Below, piece by piece: positions 59,400 to 64,000 of a stretch of 64,000 nucleotides of DNA. The position numbers and the translations under genes are program-made. The DNA is taken from NCBI RefSeq assembly GCF_030247195.1, contig NC_080672.1:28589906-28653905 (forward strand), written 5' to 3'. Each line of letters starts with the position of its first letter. Position 1 is the first letter of the stretch. This stretch comes from Topomyia yanbarensis (Eukaryota; Arthropoda; Insecta; Diptera; Culicidae). The notes below the pieces were generated by a model. The model was not told the origin of the DNA. It searched no databases and saw only the letters and a program-made list of their open reading frames with translations.

Positions 59400-59540
59400 A
59401 CGAGAAAAAAGTACTTTTAGTTTGAAACTAAAAAGTTGCATATTTGGCAACACTGTCGTGAAAACTAGCGTTTTTTCCAGATTCATTAAACAAATCCTTC
59501 AAAAATCATCTCTCTGATTGATTCTAGTGCAAACAGTACC
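59400..59540 (+). repeat. Block shared with 24180-24320
   Basis: Both contain GCATATTTGGCAACACTGT followed by TTTTTYYAGATT and a CCTTCAAAA phrase about 60 bases later, same orientation. The two host elements have different ends, so the block was moved or inherited separately. Confidence 0.55.
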
Positions 59541-59912
59541 AGATATAAAATTAGAAGAACAATTATTTTTTCGAAACAATTTGTTAAAATTAGGAGTGTT
59601 TCCATGGACCGAGGGGTGGTTAAAATGACACAATAATTTAGAATATTATATATGGCTCTAGATGAATAATTTCTTCAAAACTTGTTCCAATCCGTGTAGG
59701 TCGATTCCAAGCTTTGGTTTTTTGGACACTTTGCGCGAAATAACCCATATAGCTTTTTTTTGAGGCTTGCCAAAATTTGTGAGGAGGTTAACCCTAGACC
59801 CCTCGGAAAAAAGTTTTGTTGTCCGTCATTATCGAATTAGCACTATAATCAGACATTCTAATTGAAATTTTAATTTTTTTCGAAACACCCGGATAATCGA
59901 GTCCGACCTGTA

Positions 59913-62828
59913 TTAGCAAATAAACTGATTTCGTGATGTTTTATCATTTTCATTTATCTTCATGTCATCGTATGTTTAAATCAAGAATTCATATCATTTA
60001 CGTGCATTTGGCAGTGACGTACGAATTATCATGCATAAAAGTAAAAATTCCTGTTTAAATTTATATTTAAATTTTAGTGAAAAGTTTGCTCTTAGACATT
60101 GATAGTAACAGGGTATGAAAATTTGAAAACTTTAGCAAGGATAATTTTAAAGACCGAGTTTCTAAGCATTAGCCCTGTTTTCTTAACTGACATTCGGACT
60201 CAGCAATGCATTCACGTGTGGAAGTTAAGCCACCCATTCGCACTAGAAAATATCGTACTGGCTCAGCAGCTTAAAAACACGGAAACGGTACATAGTTGAA
60301 ACCAACCGAAGCCACAACGACCCTGACATGTTCTATACCAGAGCCAGCTTTAACCATTCTATTTCCGACTCTTCAACCGAGCTCCCACTGCCGGCGCTTC
60401 AACGAGACCAAGCGGAAGTGGTTACGCGAAAAGCTAACTAATGCTCGTGTTCTGGTTCGTTCTTCCGTCGTCGTCTTTCTATCCGTGTATCCAGCAGATT
60501 TCACCCATGGGAAGGGAGGGAACAAACAAGCGATGTCGTGTCGTGCCATTCTGAGTTTTAAAAGATGCTGCACGTCGCCGCATTCATTGGCAGTGCCACC
60601 AACTATATGCTACATTTCCAGTCCGTGTACCTGGCACTTGCTACCAACCTATATGTAGTAGCAGACAGAATCATAAAGCGCAAGAGAGCAATAATTTGCA
60701 AACCACTATTTACTGCATAAATATTAAAGTTCTCTTCCACTTGGACCGGACAAGCCAACCGGTCCGGTTCTCCACTCCATGGGCCATGGGTACCCTTTGG
60801 AGGATGGCAGTGTTTCCAAGTTGCCGTAATTTACTGCTAATGGAGAGGGAGAAACGGAGAACAACCACCACCTACCTCCTCGCCAGAACCGCTGGCTGGG
60901 CTGAGTTGGGGGTGAGAAAATGAAATGAAACAGTTGTAGAATTCTTTGTTGGAAAATATGTGTAACAAAAGCAATTGTCTACTGGGAATAATCCTCAAGA
61001 ACGGGAACGGGAAAGGGTTGCACAGAAACCGACGAAAGCTATTATTGTCAGCCGGAACTGGAACATGATATAAATGCAAGATCTTTTTCACTTGCTTACA
61101 CTTTCGAGTGCAGATGTGCTTATATGAGTGCAAGTACAAATTTGAAGAACAATCCAATTATGATCCCTCTACAGCTGCTAATAAACTTTGACTCAAGTCA
61201 TATCGCATGGTTGTCTGCCAACTTGTTAATTTTACTTTGTTTTGTCTAGAAACTGTACGAATGGATTACAGAACATTGCTGGAATAAAAGAAAAATATTG
61301 CCTCCATAGTCGGGCAAAAATCAGAAACAGTTGGGTGTTTAAATAATTCAACCAAAGAACTTGAGGATGTGAAACATGTGGGTACACTGTTACCAACGGT
61401 TTGGGCAATGAAGAGATTCGTTTTGCTTGTTTTTCATTTTCTCTGGCAATCTTAGCTTAATACAGCTATGGCCAGCATCATCCAAGCCAGGTTTTAATAG
61501 GAGCATAATGGAATTACTGAAACAATGTAGGAGGTAGCTTTGAGTTTGCCTCGGAGAATAGTTTTTGTCTTTAGCCGGTTCCAGGGTGAGGGCGGTGCTA
61601 CTTGTAAGTACCTATGTGGTATTAAAAGCCCGTAAACTCTACAACTTATTACTACACGACAAACACAAGGAGCAATTGTTAGGATTTTTCCAAGTGAATA
61701 CTTTATTCCTAAAAGGATTGCAGTGGTGTATAAATACTGAATCATTTTGAGTTATTGGGAGAACAGGATTTATGACTCTGTGAGTAGGTAAATATGAGTC
61801 GAGACCGCAAGATGAAAATTGCAAGGTCGAATTCAAAACACCTTAAAATCCAAAGGAAAACTTTCTGGAAGGCGGAATTTCAAAAGGCAAGCTTTTCAGT
61901 AAGCGAAATTTCGAAAGACGTAAAAAACTTAATATTCTTTTCAAGGTAATTAATGTGATAATATTTTTTTAAATGACTAACACTACTTTGTCTTTAATAT
62001 TGTATAAAAAATTCATGTTCTATTGAACCTTCAATGAAGATAAGTTCCCAAAGCACTAAACATCTGCTTTTCGATTAATTTTCTTCAATTACTCTGAATT
62101 TTTAAATCAGTACGCCATGCAATTTTGATATCTTTGGCCCCCACCGCAATGAAAAAAGACTGCTGATGCAGTTGTACTTTATCACTTTCTATTTTGATGG
62201 TTTCCAGTCGCAGTAAATGTTATTTTGGAGTATTTATCCATTGCAACCTGGGATGATGTTTGAAATTGGAGACACCCCGTAAAAAATTATTTTTGAGTAC
62301 CTTCTTTGGGGAAAGTTGGATAGTGAATCATGATCTCTAGAGAAGGCACAGATATTTCTAGCAAACTTTGCCGAAGATCTGATATAGTGTAACGTAAGCT
62401 CAAGTCATTATTACTTTTATCTTGCTAAATTGTATCTGTTGCTCAGTGTTATCATTTTTTAATATTTTTTTATTTTTAATTGTTTTTATGATGGGAATTA
62501 TTGTCCCAATAAAGCATTGGACAGCCTTATTAGTGAAATATGGGTAGATAAGGTCTCGGATATAACCAGAGATACTCATTTAATTTTAGGCCTCTCAAAA
62601 TTTCATTGCTAAATACTAATATGTGAACGAGTGACAGTGAATCTCTGGAGGTACCTCATCGGAAACCTGTTTAGCGGTGTACATCTTAACTCACAATCTA
62701 CATGGCCAAGATCTGTTTCTGTTTCGAACGTGTCCCATAGAAAATAGAGAGAGAAAGAAACGACCCGAACGGTGAGAATGAAGATACAGTGAAAATTCAC
62801 CTTTTATTGGACACACAGAAAAGAAATA
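59913..62828. other. Unassigned sequence
   Basis: A GC-richer stretch at 60300-60900 has an open frame at 60296-60658 (120 codons) with no recognised domain. The opposite strand also stays open, so coding is unproven. The rest is AT-rich. Confidence 0.35.
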
Positions 62829-62898
62829 TCATCAAGCGGGAATCGAACCTGCAATCTCCCAGTCTCTAACCGTGCGTTAACCCCTCCGCCATTGAGGA
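62829..62898 (-). mobile_element. tRNA-like SINE head or decayed tRNA copy
   Basis: On the minus strand an A box TGGCGGAGGGG (62881-62891) and a B box GGTTCGATTCC (62839-62849) have tRNA spacing. The acceptor ends pair at 6 of 7 (TCCTCAA with TTGATGA), and the D-stem GCG/CGC forms. The anticodon stem does not form, so this is not a working tRNA. It is a likely pol III promoter of a SINE; the 3' body was not delimited. Confidence 0.55.
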
Positions 62899-63650
62899 AC
62901 TGGAATGATGTCATCACAAATTACCAACAGTATAGTGATCATCGTTTTTTTTCTCGATTTTTGAATTTTTCGTAGTATTTTGAAGCCAAAAATCCGTCAT
63001 AATACAAAAGGGTATATCTGAATTTATTGAAACGCTAGTCTATTTTACCCCACATTATTCCAAGGATCCCATTAGCTCCCCCTATGATTTATATATGTAT
63101 CAATAGGGTATTTCTTGTTGAATAACTAAAAATAAATTTAGCTCCTACTATCTGCTACTCTACAAACCATGGCCCCTAAAATTAGCCCAAAAAACAAAAA
63201 AAAACAGGTATACAACCTAAAACCGAAGAGATAACGAGTTGGTCTATTCCGCAAAAAGGTGTGTTTTGAAAGCATCTACAACTTTCTAGAACATTGAAAA
63301 ACTGTAAAAAATCAAATAAAAAAGTTACAATAAAAACACTTTTTAAGGGGGTATTCCAACATGTATTTCAATTTCACCCAAAAACTTTTTTCGCTTAACG
63401 GATAGCCATTTCGCTACTCCAACAAAGTTTCATAAAATCATTTCGTCTATCAACTTTTCATACATGACTATCAATTTTAGCAACAACTTGCAAAGTTATT
63501 TTTTTTATTTGCGTATTTACCCCCTTAAATCAAATTTTTCCAACATTATATAAAACTACTCAAAAAATAAAGAAACCTTTCCGAAGACAACAAAGTGCAA
63601 TAACCAATAGTTTCGTCGCAAATATCAATGTCCGACTTTTTTGATTCCGT
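62899..63650. other. No supported gene
   Basis: AT-rich sequence with many A and T runs and no recognised structure. Confidence 0.45.
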
Positions 63651-64000
63651 CGCACTGTGCGTCGGTTACGCCTCCAAATCACGTTCTACCTGGTCCGCCC
63701 ATCGTGCTCTCTGCGCTCCTCACCTTCTTGTACCAACCGCATCATTAGCGAACACCAGGAGGATTGTTGTCCGGTATTCTTGCAACATGTCCTGCCCACC
63801 GTATCCTTCCAGCTTTGGCCACCTTTTGGATACTAGGTTCGCCATAGACTGCAGCGAGCTCGTGGTTCATCCTTCGCCGCCACACACGCTTCTCCTGCAC
63901 ACCGCCGAAGATCGTCCTTAGCACCCGCCGCTCGAAAACTCCTAGCGCTTGCAGGTCCTCCTCGATAACCACCGGTCTTATAAGCGTTTTGTACATGGTG
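63651..64000 (-). pseudogene. Non-LTR reverse transcriptase C-terminal remnant, continues past the window
   Basis: The minus strand reads MYKTLIRPVVI, then EEDLQALGVFERRVLRTIFG, MNHELAAVYGEPSIQKVAKA and GRIRWAGHVARIPDNNP, the C-terminal thumb and linker segment common to many insect LINEs (RTE/CR1-type). The expected YG-x-E-x-W segment after PVVI is deleted. After a frame change, GAQRARWADQVERDLEA follows, then a stop. It belongs to a different lineage from the I-clade element at the start of the window. Confidence 0.78.

Larger units (their letters stand above)
57805..59910. mobile_element. pogo-like element, non-autonomous, 2106 bp, TA target
   Basis: Terminal repeats CAGGTCGGACTCGATTATCC on the left and exactly inverted on the right (59891-59910). 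TA flanks both ends (57803-57804, 59911-59912). A degenerate second left end, ACAGGTCAAACTCGATTACC, sits at about 58122. The interior contains repeat P and a block shared with 24180-24320. No DDE transposase frame was found. Confidence 0.85.

Noticed and set aside
62829..62898. Functional tRNA gene
   Set aside because: A and B boxes and the acceptor stem are fair, but the anticodon stem does not pair.

Overview
The window is insect nuclear DNA, most likely from a culicine (Aedes-type) mosquito. The reasons are an AT-rich background, a Feilai-like tRNA-derived SINE, a MosquI-like (I clade) non-LTR retrotransposon, short GT-AG introns in a respiratory-chain gene, and a very dense population of MITEs and foldback elements. 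No prokaryotic features are present. The species call is inference; nothing here was searched against a database.

Layout. 1-4766: the 3' part of an I-clade LINE, with the ORF1 tail, an ORF2 broken by one in-frame stop, a 3' UTR with short repeats and an A-tail. 4767-16000: old transposon debris, including a 268-bp hairpin, a TA-flanked MITE, a psq/AT-hook transposase relic, an internally deleted mariner-type copy, and several mutually inverted repeats. 16000-21590: mostly featureless, apart from one TATA/Inr/DPE-like promoter candidate. 21590-22122: two hAT-type MITEs inserted side by side at the same 8-bp target. 23789-29097: three levels of nested transposons, including a 1757-bp hAT with a perfect 8-bp target duplication and a 2.1-kb element carrying about five copies of a ~310-bp tandem repeat. 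29270-34760: foldbacks, a 674-bp near-perfect palindrome and the SINE. 35549-38569: a 3-kb array of a 14-bp repeat that is its own reverse complement, with polarity flips inside. 38570-42300: more palindromic elements. 42766-42993: a candidate protein-coding first exon (minus strand). 44663-45150: the one confident host gene, a three-exon gene for the 14-kDa subunit of cytochrome bc1 (UQCRB/QCR7). 45880-50020: LINE 3' fragments, all on the minus strand, interrupted by a palindromic insertion and by a dead mariner-type transposase. 50021-57800: sparse, with a palindromic octamer site and a large dispersed repeat hosting two nested insertions. 57805-59910: a TA-flanked pogo-like element. 59911-64000: mostly unassigned sequence, then a tRNA-like SINE head and a non-LTR reverse transcriptase remnant running off the end.

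The parts do not form a pathway. The window reads as one or two host genes in a sea of mobile DNA. The most unusual structures are the 14-bp self-complementary minisatellite, the transposon-borne ~310-bp satellite, and the concentration of long inverted repeats that could be transcribed into double-stranded RNA.
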